64,000 bases of DNA from positions 2,046,001-2,110,000 of the forward strand of contig NZ_CP081001.1 in the NCBI RefSeq assembly GCF_029590555.1, written 5' to 3'. This document shows, piece after piece, positions 34,767 to 43,215 of the stretch. Position numbers and translations under genes: made by a program. Below the pieces are notes generated by a model that did not search any database, had not been told where the DNA came from, and saw nothing but the letters and a program-made list of their open reading frames with translations. The stretch is from Sphingobium sp. V4 (lineage in GTDB: Bacteria > Pseudomonadota > Alphaproteobacteria > Sphingomonadales > Sphingomonadaceae). Position 1 is the first letter of the stretch. Each line of letters begins with the position of its first letter.

Positions 34767-35456
34767 TCATCCCAGTATGAAGTCGACCCCCGCCTTGGCG
34801 TGGATGCTGGTGCAGTCGTAGATCGGCACGACATTGGCCTTCACGTCGACGATCAGTTCCAGTTCGGTGCAGGCCAGCACCACCGCCTGCACATGCTGCT
34901 TGGCGATGTCGGTCAGTTCCGACTTCATATAGCGCTCGGACTCGCGGCTGATCTTGCCCACGGTCAGTTCGTCATAGACGATGCGGTCGATCCGCTCCGC
35001 CATCTCCATGTCGGGCGGCAGCAGCGACACGCCATGCGCGACCAGCCGCTGGCGGTAGAATTTCTCCACCATCACGTTGCGCGTGCCGATCAACGCCGCT
35101 TTCTCGACGCCGTCCGCCTGCATCTTCTTCCCCACCCGCTCGGCGATATGGAGGATGGGGATGCCGACCGCGCTCTGCACCCGGTCGTAGACACGGTGCA
35201 TACTGTTGGCGCAGATCAGCAGCGCACCCGCGCCCGCCGTCTCCAGCCGGCGGGCCGCGTCGATCAGCTTGACGGCGGCATTGTCCCAATCCTCTTCGGT
35301 CGCGCAGCCGGCGACGGACGCGAAGTCGAGACTTTCGATCAGCAGCGGCGCACTGTGCTGGCCGCCCAGCGCGCGATGCACGGCCTTGTTGATGATCTCA
35401 TAATAGCGGGCGGTGGAGGTCCAGCTGAGACCGCCGATCAGGCCAAGCTTGTGCAT
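34767..35456 (-). CDS. Aspartate/glutamate racemase family protein
   Basis: 229 residues, cofactor-independent racemase fold. The two catalytic Cys are visible in LLICANSMHRV and VLACTELELIV, spaced as in the family, and KLGLIGGLSWTSTARYYEII is the usual N-terminus. It could racemise Asp or Glu or a hydantoin-like substrate; the sequence alone does not decide. The single gene lies between two convergent units, with hairpin 34735-34759 at its 3' side. Confidence 0.85.
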   Translation of the reverse strand: MHKLGLIGGLSWTSTARYYEIINKAVHRALGGQHSAPLLIESLDFASVAGCATEEDWDNAAVKLIDAARRLETAGAGALLICANSMHRVYDRVQSAVGIPILHIAERVGKKMQADGVEKAALIGTRNVMVEKFYRQRLVAHGVSLLPPDMEMAERIDRIVYDELTVGKISRESERYMKSELTDIAKQHVQAVVLACTELELIVDVKANVVPIYDCTSIHAKAGVDFILG

Positions 35457-35539
35457 ATGTTCCCCGCAATCCCCGACATGAAAAAGAGACGGACGGGCGC
35501 CCCGCCCTGCCGTCCCTTCATGGTTAAGGGAAGCGATGC

Positions 35540-36961
35540 TTAGTGGGCAAGCCCCTTCACGATCTCCTCGACCATCTTCTTGGCGTCGGCCAGCAGCATC
35601 ATGGTGTTGTCCATGTAGAAGACCTCATTGTCGACGCCGGCATAGCCCGCGCCGCCCATGGAGCGCTTCACGAACAGCACCGACTTGGCGTTGGCCACGT
35701 CCAGGATCGGCATCCCGTAGATGGGCGACGTCTTGTCGGTCTTGGCCGCCGGGTTGGTCACGTCGTTGGCGCCGATGACGAAGGCGACGTCGGCCTGGCC
35801 GAACTCGCTGTTGATGTCCTCCAGTTCGAACACTTCGTCATAGGGGACGTTCGCTTCGGCCAGCAGCACGTTCATATGGCCGGGCATACGGCCCGCGACC
35901 GGGTGGATCGCATATTTGACGCTGACGCCTTCCTTCTTGAGCAGGTCGCCCATCTCGCGCAGCGCGTGCTGCGCCTGGCTGACCGCCATGCCGTAGCCCG
36001 GCACGATGATGACGCTGTCCGCCTGTTTCATCAGGAACGCCGCGTCTTCGGCGCTGCCGCGCTTGTAGGGACGATCGACCGCCGCCGCGCCGCCGCCCGA
36101 CGGGCCGCTTTCCGCGCCGAAGCCGCCGGCGATCACGCTGATGAAGCTGCGGTTCATCGCCTTGCACATGATGTAGGAGAGGATCGCACCCGAACTGCCC
36201 ACCAGCGCGCCGGTGATGATCATCGCGGTATTGCCCAGGGTGAAGCCCATGGCGGCGGCGGCCCAGCCCGAATAGCTGTTCAGCATCGACACCACGACCG
36301 GCATGTCCGCGCCGCCGATCGGGATGATCAGCAGGAAGCCGATGACGAAGCTGAGCGCGGTCACGGTCCAGAAGATCCAGGGCGACTGGTCGGTCACGAA
36401 ATAGGCGATGAGGCCCAGGATCGCGGCCAACGTGCCCAGGTTGATGATATGGCGGCCGGGCAGCATGATCGGCTTGCCCGACATGTTGCCGTTGAGCTTG
36501 AGGAAGGCGATGACCGACCCGGAGAAGGTGATCGCGCCGATCGCGACGCCCAGCCCCATCTCGATCCGGCTGGCATTGTGGATCTCGTCCGTCAGCGGAT
36601 CGAGAATGCCGAAGGCGCCGGGATTGAGATAGGCGGCAGCGCCCACCAGCACGGCGGCCATGCCGACGAGGCTGTGGAAGGCGGCGACGAGTTGCGGCAT
36701 CGCCGTCATCGCGATCCGCCGGGCGATCAGGAAGCCGATGCCGCCGCCAACGATGATGGCGCCGACGATCTCGGGCAGGCTGACCACATCATGGGTGTAA
36801 AGCGTGGTCACGACCGCGATGGCCATGCCGACCATGCCCATGCGGTTGCCGCGTCGGCTGGTGGCGGGGCTGGACAGCCCGCGCAGCGCCAGGATGAAGA
36901 GGATGCCGGCGATCAGATAGGCGAGCGCCACGAAGGGAGAGACAGGAGCCAGCTCGTGCAT
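35540..36961 (-). CDS. pntB: NAD(P) transhydrogenase subunit beta
   Basis: Proton-translocating transhydrogenase, NADP-binding subunit, 473 residues. The N-terminal half is membrane embedded (eight to nine helices, HSLVGMAAVLVGAAAY, GSVIAFLKLNG); the C-terminal dIII domain contains VPGYGMAVSQAQHALREM, HPVAGRMPGHMNVLLAEA, and ANDVTNPAAK. Its ATG shares one base with the stop of the preceding small alpha subunit, so the pair is coupled. The long frame upstream of that ATG is spurious. Confidence 0.96.
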   Translation of the reverse strand: MHELAPVSPFVALAYLIAGILFILALRGLSSPATSRRGNRMGMVGMAIAVVTTLYTHDVVSLPEIVGAIIVGGGIGFLIARRIAMTAMPQLVAAFHSLVGMAAVLVGAAAYLNPGAFGILDPLTDEIHNASRIEMGLGVAIGAITFSGSVIAFLKLNGNMSGKPIMLPGRHIINLGTLAAILGLIAYFVTDQSPWIFWTVTALSFVIGFLLIIPIGGADMPVVVSMLNSYSGWAAAAMGFTLGNTAMIITGALVGSSGAILSYIMCKAMNRSFISVIAGGFGAESGPSGGGAAAVDRPYKRGSAEDAAFLMKQADSVIIVPGYGMAVSQAQHALREMGDLLKKEGVSVKYAIHPVAGRMPGHMNVLLAEANVPYDEVFELEDINSEFGQADVAFVIGANDVTNPAAKTDKTSPIYGMPILDVANAKSVLFVKRSMGGAGYAGVDNEVFYMDNTMMLLADAKKMVEEIVKGLAH

Positions 36962-37245
36962 CACTTGCGCTCCTTCTTCTTGTACATCGCCAACATGCGT
37001 TCCGTGACCGCGAAGCCACCGAAGATGTTGACCGATGCGAAGACCACCGCGACCAGCCCCAACACCTTCGCCGCAATGCTGCCCGCCTCCGCCGACGCGA
37101 CCAGCGCGCCGACGATGATGACCGAGGAAATGGCGTTGGTGACCGCCATCAGCGGCGTGTGGAGCGCGGGCGTCACCGACCAGACCACATAATAGCCGAC
37201 GAAGCACGCCAGCACGAAAATCGACAGGATGGAAATGAAGTCCAT
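36961..37245 (-). CDS. pntAB: NAD(P) transhydrogenase subunit alpha, part 2
   Basis: A 94-residue membrane subunit with three hydrophobic helices (FISILSIFVLACFVGYYVVW, MAVTNAISSVIIVGALVAS and AAKVLGLVAVVFASVNIFGG), the small dII piece of the alpha chain that is separate in Rhodospirillum-type transhydrogenases. It lies 108 bases downstream of part 1 and overlaps pntB by one base. The open frame extends 25 codons upstream of the chosen ATG without support. Confidence 0.93.
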   Translation of the reverse strand: MDFISILSIFVLACFVGYYVVWSVTPALHTPLMAVTNAISSVIIVGALVASAEAGSIAAKVLGLVAVVFASVNIFGGFAVTERMLAMYKKKERK

Positions 37246-37353
37246 CGTTCCTACTCCCTGTTCGTCCCGCCTCGCTGCGACCGGACGTTCCCGCGCGGCC
37301 CGCCCCCTCGGCAGACCCACGCCCCTATAGTCAGTTCGGGACCAAGCCCGCGA

Positions 37354-38478
37354 TCAACTTGACAGCAACCGCTCGTTCACCACTTTCCCGCCCTGCGTAA
37401 GGCGGATCGCGTTGCCGATTTCCTCGTCCAGCACCGGGGCATTCTTGTCCTTGTCCCAGAAGGCCGACAGGAAATTATAGAGGTTGCGCGAGAAGAGCGC
37501 CGAGGCGTCGGTCGCGAGTCGGGAGGGCACGTTGCGATGACCCACGATCCGGACGCCGTGGCGCTCGACCACTTCGCCCGCTACAGCGCCCTCGACATTG
37601 CCGCCCTGCTCGACCGCCAGGTCGACTATCACGCTGCCGGGTTTCATCGTCGCGATCTGCGCGTCGGTGATGAGGCGCGGCGCAGGACGGCCTGGGATCA
37701 GGGCGGTGGTGATGACGATGTCCTGCTTGGCAATATGGGCCGACACCAGTTCGGCCTGCGCGGCTTTATATTCGTCGGACATTTCGGTGGCATAGCCGCC
37801 GCTGCCCTCGCCCTCGATGCCCGCGACCTTCTCCACGAAGATCGCCTTGGCGCCGAGCGATTCAATCTGCTCCCTGGTCGCAGCGCGGACGTCGGTAGCG
37901 GACACCTGCGCGCCCAGACGCCGCGCGGTGGCGATCGCCTGGAGGCCCGCGACGCCCACGCCCATGATGAAGGCCTTGGCCGCCGACACAGTGCCGGCCG
38001 CCGTCATCATCATCGGGAAGGCCTTGCCATATTCGGCGGCGGCATCGAGCACCGCCTTGTAACCGGACAGGTTCGACTGGGACGAGAGAATATCCATCGA
38101 CTGGGCGCGGGTGATGCGGGGCATGAACTCCATCGCCAGAGCCTCGAACCCGGCTGCCGCATAGGCATCGACCCGCGCGCGCTCGCCAAAGGGGTTGAGC
38201 CCCGCCGCGATCCAGGCGCCAGACTTCGCACCGGCCAGGCTTTCGGGCGCCGGTCCCTGCACGCCCAGGATGATGTCCGCGCCCGCGACCGTCGCGCCCC
38301 GATCGGCCACCGCCGCGCCCGCCGCCGCATAGTCGGCGTCGGCGATCGACGCCGTCAGCCCGGCGCCGGCCTCGACGGCGACATCGGCGCCCAGCGCCTT
38401 GAACTTCTTAACCGTCTCGGGCGTCGCGGCGACCCGTCGTTCGCCCGCCGCCTGTTCTTTCACGATTGCTATTTTCAT
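37354..38478 (-). CDS. pntAA: NAD(P) transhydrogenase subunit alpha, part 1
   Basis: 374-residue soluble NAD-binding dI subunit related to alanine dehydrogenase. It starts MKIAIVKEQAAGERRVAATP, has SSQSNLSGYKAVLDAA and the NAD loop MGVGVAGLQAIATARRLGAQ, and GSVIVDLAVEQGGN. Together with pntAB and pntB it couples hydride transfer from NADH to NADP+ to the proton gradient to supply NADPH. The 33 bases upstream separate it from the CoxIV microprotein gene, which reads in the same direction. Confidence 0.96.
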   Translation of the reverse strand: MKIAIVKEQAAGERRVAATPETVKKFKALGADVAVEAGAGLTASIADADYAAAGAAVADRGATVAGADIILGVQGPAPESLAGAKSGAWIAAGLNPFGERARVDAYAAAGFEALAMEFMPRITRAQSMDILSSQSNLSGYKAVLDAAAEYGKAFPMMMTAAGTVSAAKAFIMGVGVAGLQAIATARRLGAQVSATDVRAATREQIESLGAKAIFVEKVAGIEGEGSGGYATEMSDEYKAAQAELVSAHIAKQDIVITTALIPGRPAPRLITDAQIATMKPGSVIVDLAVEQGGNVEGAVAGEVVERHGVRIVGHRNVPSRLATDASALFSRNLYNFLSAFWDKDKNAPVLDEEIGNAIRLTQGGKVVNERLLSS

Positions 38479-38511
38479 GTTGTCGCACCCCTCCCGGTCA
38501 CGATCGTCAGT

Positions 38512-38637
38512 TCAGCCCGAAATCAGCAGCACCACGATAGCCGCCACGATCACGCTGGCGATGGTTCCCCACTTCATCAGGCCGACAAAACCATGATAGG
38601 TTTCGTTCGCGCTCTGGATATGTCCTTCGTTCGACAT
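38512..38637 (-). CDS. aa3-type cytochrome c oxidase subunit IV microprotein
   Basis: A 41-residue inner-membrane protein: a polar N-terminus (MSNEGHIQSANETYHGFVGL) followed by one transmembrane helix (about 22-40, MKWGTIASVIVAAIVVLLIS) and stop. This matches the bacterial aa3 oxidase subunit IV family, whose members have exactly this layout with the YxGF segment before the helix. AGGAG lies seven bases upstream of the ATG. It sits just upstream of pntAA in the same direction. The subunit wraps the catalytic subunit but is not needed for activity in studied cases (family knowledge). Confidence 0.85.
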   Translation of the reverse strand: MSNEGHIQSANETYHGFVGLMKWGTIASVIVAAIVVLLISG

Positions 38638-38791
38638 ATTCGCTCCTCTTCCTGTGCTTTTCGCGGCCCACCTCTTATCCTGTCACCTCCCCCCCCTCAA
38701 CCCGGCGACCGACAAGAAAATCTTTCGCAGTTAAGCACGCCTTTACCGCTGTCCCTTAGCGTCGGTCGCCTGTTGCATTTGAGGGGTAGAG

Positions 38792-40240
38792 ATGGCGCGC
38801 GACGGCGTACCGATGCTGATGCTGATCGACGACGAGCCGGCTCAACGGCGACTCGTTTCCGCCCTCGCATCCCGCGCCGGATGGCGCACCATCTTCGCGC
38901 AGGACGGCGAAACCGCCATCGCGATGCTGGGAACGCAGGACGGGATGCGGCTCGACGCCATCATCCTCGACCAGTGGAGCCCCGATTTCGACCCCTCCGG
39001 CCTGATCCGCGAGATTCGCGCACGGCGCCCGGCGCTCCCCATACTGGTCCTGACCGCGCATAATCATGTCTCCAGCGCCGTCGACGCCATGCGCGCCGGC
39101 GCGACAGATTATCTTTCCAAGCCGATCGCGCCCGAACGGCTGCTCGCCGCGCTGAACGCCACGGTCGCCGAAGGCGGCGCGACCGGCGAACTGCGCCCCC
39201 TGACAGAGAAGATCAGCGCGCCCCTCTCCTTCGAGGATGTGGTCGGCGCCGCGCCCCAGTTTCGCGCCGCCCTCGCCATTGCGGCCAAGGCGGCGCGCGC
39301 CCGCGTACCCGTGCTGATCGAAGGGGAAAGCGGTGTCGGCAAGGATGTGATCGCGCGCGCGATCCACGCCGCCTCGCCCCGTCACAAGCAGGCGATGGTG
39401 ACCGTCAATTGCGGCGCCATTCCGACCAACCTGGTCGAATCGGAACTGTTCGGCCATGAACGCGGCGCCTTCACCGGCGCCTTCGACCGGCATGTCGGCA
39501 AGTTCGTAGCGGCCGACATGGGCACGATCTTCCTCGACGAAGTCAGCGAGATGTCGCTCGACGCGCAGGTGAAGCTGTTGCGCGTGCTCCAAGACGGCGA
39601 AGTGCAGCCGATCGGCGCCCGTCGCCCGGTGCATGTCGATGTGCGCGTGATCGCCGCCACGAACCGGCGACTCGCCGAAGAGATAGAAGCCGGTCGCTTC
39701 CGCGAGGATCTTTATTATCGCCTCAACGTCGTCCAGCTGACCGTTCCGCCGCTGCGGGAGCGGATGGGGGACATACCGGCACTCTGCCGCCATCTGCTCG
39801 CCCGCATCGCGACCCAGCCGGGCCTGCGCAGCCTGGGCCTCACCGACGATGCGCTCTCGCTGCTGATGCAGCATCCCTGGCCGGGCAATGTCCGCCAGTT
39901 GCAGAACGCCCTCTTCCGCGCCGCCGTGCTGTGCGAGGGCGATGCGCTCACCCCGCTCGACTTCCCCCAGATCGCGGTGCAGATCCGCGCCGGAGAGGTT
40001 GCGGATCGCATCGCCGCACGCCCGCGCGCGATCACCCCGCCCCATCGCGACGGCGCGGGCATCACCCTGTTCGAGGGCGACGGCCATGTCCGCCAGCTGG
40101 CGGAGATCGAAGCCGACGTCATCCGTCTGGCGATCGGCCATTATCGCGGTCGCATGACCGAAGTCGCGCGGCGGCTGGGCATCGGCCGGTCCACCCTCTA
40201 CCGCAAGCTCGCCGAACTGGGCATCGACAGCGCCGCCTGA
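38792..40240 (+). CDS. Sigma-54-dependent response regulator (NtrC type)
   Basis: 482-residue activator. Receiver domain (1 to about 125) with Asp13-Asp14, phosphoacceptor Asp60 in AIILDQWSP, and YLSKP; AAA+ domain (about 145-380) with Walker A GESGVGKD and the sigma-54 contact loop GAFTGA; C-terminal Fis-type helix-turn-helix (TEVARRLGIGRSTLYRKLAE). It lacks a neighbouring sensor kinase on its strand; the hybrid kinase at 43216 is a possible but unproven partner. The Asp60 context is slightly atypical (followed by Q-W rather than M-P). 154 bases separate it from the divergent CoxIV gene. Confidence 0.92.
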   Translation: MARDGVPMLMLIDDEPAQRRLVSALASRAGWRTIFAQDGETAIAMLGTQDGMRLDAIILDQWSPDFDPSGLIREIRARRPALPILVLTAHNHVSSAVDAMRAGATDYLSKPIAPERLLAALNATVAEGGATGELRPLTEKISAPLSFEDVVGAAPQFRAALAIAAKAARARVPVLIEGESGVGKDVIARAIHAASPRHKQAMVTVNCGAIPTNLVESELFGHERGAFTGAFDRHVGKFVAADMGTIFLDEVSEMSLDAQVKLLRVLQDGEVQPIGARRPVHVDVRVIAATNRRLAEEIEAGRFREDLYYRLNVVQLTVPPLRERMGDIPALCRHLLARIATQPGLRSLGLTDDALSLLMQHPWPGNVRQLQNALFRAAVLCEGDALTPLDFPQIAVQIRAGEVADRIAARPRAITPPHRDGAGITLFEGDGHVRQLAEIEADVIRLAIGHYRGRMTEVARRLGIGRSTLYRKLAELGIDSAA

Positions 40241-40287
40241 CCGTGTGCGGCGTTGAATTCTGCCCCCGCCTATGCTTTGGACGGGGC

Positions 40288-40920
40288 ATGAAACATGTCG
40301 CCCTCGCCGCCTGCCTGCCCATCCTGCTGCTTGCCGCCTGCGGTCGCACCGAACCCGTCGCGGATATGCCGACCCAGGAGGAACTGGCCGCCGCCGCCAA
40401 TGCCGCGGCCGCCAATGCGATCGCCAGCCAGCAGCAGGACGATGCGCCGGAAAGCCGCAACTATGTGAATGTCGAACGGGGCTTCTCGATCACCCTTCCC
40501 GAAGGCTGGGTGATGGACAAGAGTGCAAGCACGGCCGATGGCATCGTCTATCAGGACCCCGGCGCCGGGGCCGACGTGCGTGTCTTCTGGCAGAAGAATG
40601 ACGGCGACCAGACGTTGCAGCAGATCGTGGAGTCGGTCAGCAACGGCGCGGAAGGCGTGGATGGCGATTTCGTCGGCGACAATGAATATCGGGGAACCGC
40701 CAATGACGGCGAAGGCAATAATGTCGCCATACGCCTGCTCAGGCAGCCCGACGGTTCGATCGTGACGGCCACCTTCGTCTATCCCGAAATGCTGAGCGAA
40801 CAATATCAGGGCATTGCCGACCGGCTGCTGACCAGCCTGCGCATCTTTGCGCCCCGCGACCAGGCCGAAGCGGCCGCCGGCGCGCCCGGCAATGCCGCCA
40901 ACGCCGTCGCCGCCCCCTGA
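40288..40920 (+). CDS. Putative lipoprotein
   Basis: 210 residues with a lipoprotein signal (ACLPILLLAAC, lipidated Cys near residue 18), then an Ala-rich linker (about 30-50) and a compact domain (about 60-185) starting NYVNVERGFSITLPEGWVMD. The latter resembles PsbP-/DUF1795-type beta domains found in envelope proteins, but I would not assign function. It is 47 bases downstream of the sigma-54 regulator, on the same strand, and convergent with the next gene, with only six bases between stops. Confidence 0.75.
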   Translation: MKHVALAACLPILLLAACGRTEPVADMPTQEELAAAANAAAANAIASQQQDDAPESRNYVNVERGFSITLPEGWVMDKSASTADGIVYQDPGAGADVRVFWQKNDGDQTLQQIVESVSNGAEGVDGDFVGDNEYRGTANDGEGNNVAIRLLRQPDGSIVTATFVYPEMLSEQYQGIADRLLTSLRIFAPRDQAEAAAGAPGNAANAVAAP

Positions 40921-40926
40921 TCCCGC

Positions 40927-41730
40927 TCAGCGCGCGACCTCCGCTTCCCGCAGATCGCGCGTTTCGGTGAGCGCCCTTGGTCCCAGCGTGAGTTCACGGG
41001 TCTGTTCCTCGACCAGCCCGCTCCGCGTCGAAAGACCATAGCGCACCGCCACCTGCACGCCGTCCCCTGCCAGCCTTTCTTCCAGCAGGACCTTTTCGCC
41101 CTGGCGGTCCTCCATCCGCAGCACGCCTTCGACATTGACCGGGCGCCCCAGCGGCGATCCCGCCATGGTACGCACGCCACGCCCGGCCGCCCCGTCCTCG
41201 ACATCACCCCCGGCGAACAGGAACAGCGGCAGATATTCGCCGGCCAGCAGCGCCAGCCGTCCTTCGGCGGACAGGCCGGTGAAAAGCGCCTTCACCGCGC
41301 TGGCGGCGCGGTGTCGCGGCGATCCCGGATCGAAACCCTCCAGCATCCGCTCCTGCCCCTGGCTCACCACCGCCCAGACGTTGTCGATGTCGTCAAGCGC
41401 GATGATCCTGCCCCTGGCGTCCAGGCGGAAGGCCATCTCCACATCGATGAGCGGCGTCAGTGCGGCGCGGAAGGATTCGGTTGCGGCGGACGGCGCGTCA
41501 CTGTCGATCTTTCGCAGCGTGGCGCGCAGCACATAGCCTTCGCCCGCCCGCTCGAACCGGAGGCGGCGCGTGGCGGAAAAACGGCTCTTCTGCCCGTCGA
41601 CGGTGCGATCCTGCTCGATCCGGTAGACCAGGTCGCGCCCGACCGGCGGGACGAAGGGAATGGCGACCTTCTCCGCAGCCGCCGGCTGCGCCAGGATAAT
41701 GCACAGCGCCGCCATGCCCCATATTCTCAT
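40927..41730 (-). CDS. Exported protein of unknown function
   Basis: 267 residues with a Sec signal peptide (MRIWGMAALCIILAQPAAAE, cleavage near residue 20). The mature part is beta-rich in appearance, with a paired theme of aligned Arg/Asp residues (GRDLVYRIEQDRTVDGQKSR, FRLDARGRIIALDDIDN), reminiscent of periplasmic lipid- or sugar-binding shells of unknown role. It begins at an ATG overlapping the cutA stop (ATGA), so it is third in a ctaA-cutA unit. No homolog recognised. Confidence 0.7.
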   Translation of the reverse strand: MRIWGMAALCIILAQPAAAEKVAIPFVPPVGRDLVYRIEQDRTVDGQKSRFSATRRLRFERAGEGYVLRATLRKIDSDAPSAATESFRAALTPLIDVEMAFRLDARGRIIALDDIDNVWAVVSQGQERMLEGFDPGSPRHRAASAVKALFTGLSAEGRLALLAGEYLPLFLFAGGDVEDGAAGRGVRTMAGSPLGRPVNVEGVLRMEDRQGEKVLLEERLAGDGVQVAVRYGLSTRSGLVEEQTRELTLGPRALTETRDLREAEVAR

Positions 41731-42044
41731 CGCGTCTGCTCCCCGATCCAGCCGGCAAAAGCGGCCGAAGCCCGCGCATCCATCTGGATGATGGCGGGCC
41801 GTTCATAGTCGTGCAATTCGGCCAGCCGCGCCTGCAAGGCTGCGCCCTGCGCGACGCCGGTCTTGAACAGGACAGGGATCTCGGCCGCCTGTTCGATCCT
41901 GCCCTTCCATTCATAGATCGAGGTGCAGGGCGCGCCGATATTGGCGCAAGCCGCCAGTTTCTCCTCGACGATCTGGCGCGCCACGCGCCGGGCGTCCTCG
42001 GCTGATCCGAACAGCGTATAGACCAGCATGATCGCCTCGCTCAT
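41727..42044 (-). CDS. cutA: Divalent-cation tolerance protein CutA
   Basis: A 105-residue protein with the CutA fold: MLVYTLFGSAEDARRVARQI, EKLAACANIGAPCTSIYEWKG, IPVLFKTG, and HDYERPAIIQMDA. CutA trimers are linked to copper tolerance in bacteria, though the mechanism is not settled. Its ATG overlaps the stop of ctaA and its stop overlaps the next start, both ATGA, so all three genes are translated as one coupled unit. Confidence 0.93.
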   Translation of the reverse strand: MSEAIMLVYTLFGSAEDARRVARQIVEEKLAACANIGAPCTSIYEWKGRIEQAAEIPVLFKTGVAQGAALQARLAELHDYERPAIIQMDARASAAFAGWIGEQTR

Positions 42045-43093
42045 GCGCCGGGCCGTCCGATGGCATGGGCTCCCCAGGCGGCCGACGCCACCACCAGCGC
42101 ACCCACCGCCTGGTGCAACACCGCCAGCGGCAGCGCGATCCCGCTGACCACCGTGGCGATGCCGAGCAACACCTGCGTTCCCACCGTGGCGTTGATGGCA
42201 ATCGACGCGCCGCGATGCCCCGCCCGCCTGGCGCGCCGCGCCAGCAGGACCAGCAACGCCGCCACAACCCAGGCCCACCAGCGATGGATGAAGTGGACCA
42301 GATAGGGATCGGAGGAAAGCGTCGACCAGAAGGACCCCATCCAGCTGATCCCATCCGGCACCAGATAGTCGTTCATCAAGGGCCAGGTGCTGGAGACATA
42401 ACCGGCATCCAGCCCCGCGGTGAAGGCCCCGAACAGGAGCTGCACGAACAGAGCGGTCAGTGCGAGCATCGCGAGGAGCCGCAGCCGTGCCGGCCGCGCT
42501 GCCCGATTGCGCGTCAGCGCCAGCAGGTCGAGCGCGGTCCAGATCAGGCCGCCGATGATGAAGAGCGCGGTCAGCAGGTGCACCGCCAGCCGATAATGGC
42601 TGACATCGGTGCGTACCGACAGGCCCGACTTGACCATCCACCAGCCGATCGCCCCCTGCAGCCCGCCCAGCGCCAGCAACGCGACGAGCCGCCAGCCATA
42701 ACCGGCCGGAATCGCACGCTTCCATGCGAACCAGGCCAGCGGCAGGGCGAAGGCGATGCCGATCAGCCGTCCCAGCAGCCGGTGCGCCCATTCCCAGAAG
42801 AAGATGAACTGGAAATCGCCCAGACTCATGCCCCGGTTGATCTCCCGATATTCGGGGATCTGCTGGTAGAGGCGGAACGCCTCCATCCACTGGTCATGGG
42901 TCAGCGGCGGGATGGCACCGGTGATCGGCTTCCACTGGGTGATGGACAGTCCGGATTCGGTCAGGCGGGTGATGCCGCCCACCACCACCATGCAGAAGAC
43001 CAGCGCGGCCACGGCGAGCAGCCAGCGAGCGATGGCGCGCGGCGCGGGCCGGGAGGACGAGCGAAAGGCGGATCCAGTCATCGGCGGTGTCAT
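42041..43093 (-). CDS. ctaA: Heme A synthase (COX15/CtaA)
   Basis: Oxidises heme O to heme A for aa3 oxidase assembly; an eight-helix inner-membrane protein of 350 residues, the long alphaproteobacterial type. Heme-ligating His pairs are visible in GGITRLTESGLSITQWKPITGA, FFWEWAHRLLGR, HLLTALFIIGG, FIHRWWAW, and LHQAVGALV. I chose the ATG giving MTPPMTGSAF; the frame opens further upstream without support. The 122 bases before the kinase hold the divergent promoters. Confidence 0.94.
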   Translation of the reverse strand: MTPPMTGSAFRSSSRPAPRAIARWLLAVAALVFCMVVVGGITRLTESGLSITQWKPITGAIPPLTHDQWMEAFRLYQQIPEYREINRGMSLGDFQFIFFWEWAHRLLGRLIGIAFALPLAWFAWKRAIPAGYGWRLVALLALGGLQGAIGWWMVKSGLSVRTDVSHYRLAVHLLTALFIIGGLIWTALDLLALTRNRAARPARLRLLAMLALTALFVQLLFGAFTAGLDAGYVSSTWPLMNDYLVPDGISWMGSFWSTLSSDPYLVHFIHRWWAWVVAALLVLLARRARRAGHRGASIAINATVGTQVLLGIATVVSGIALPLAVLHQAVGALVVASAAWGAHAIGRPGA

Positions 43094-43215
43094 GCGCGCG
43101 CGCCTTGTCCGTTTCAAGAGTGCAGATGAGGACAAAAGGTCCGGGGGCGCACGCGCGGTGGAAACAATTGCGCACATGGACGTATCGGATCGACGATCTC
43201 AACGATAATATAGAG

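Noticed and set aside
35543..37192. 549-codon open frame antisense to pntB
   Set aside because: Complement of a conserved transmembrane gene, His/Asp-rich composition typical of a GC shadow.
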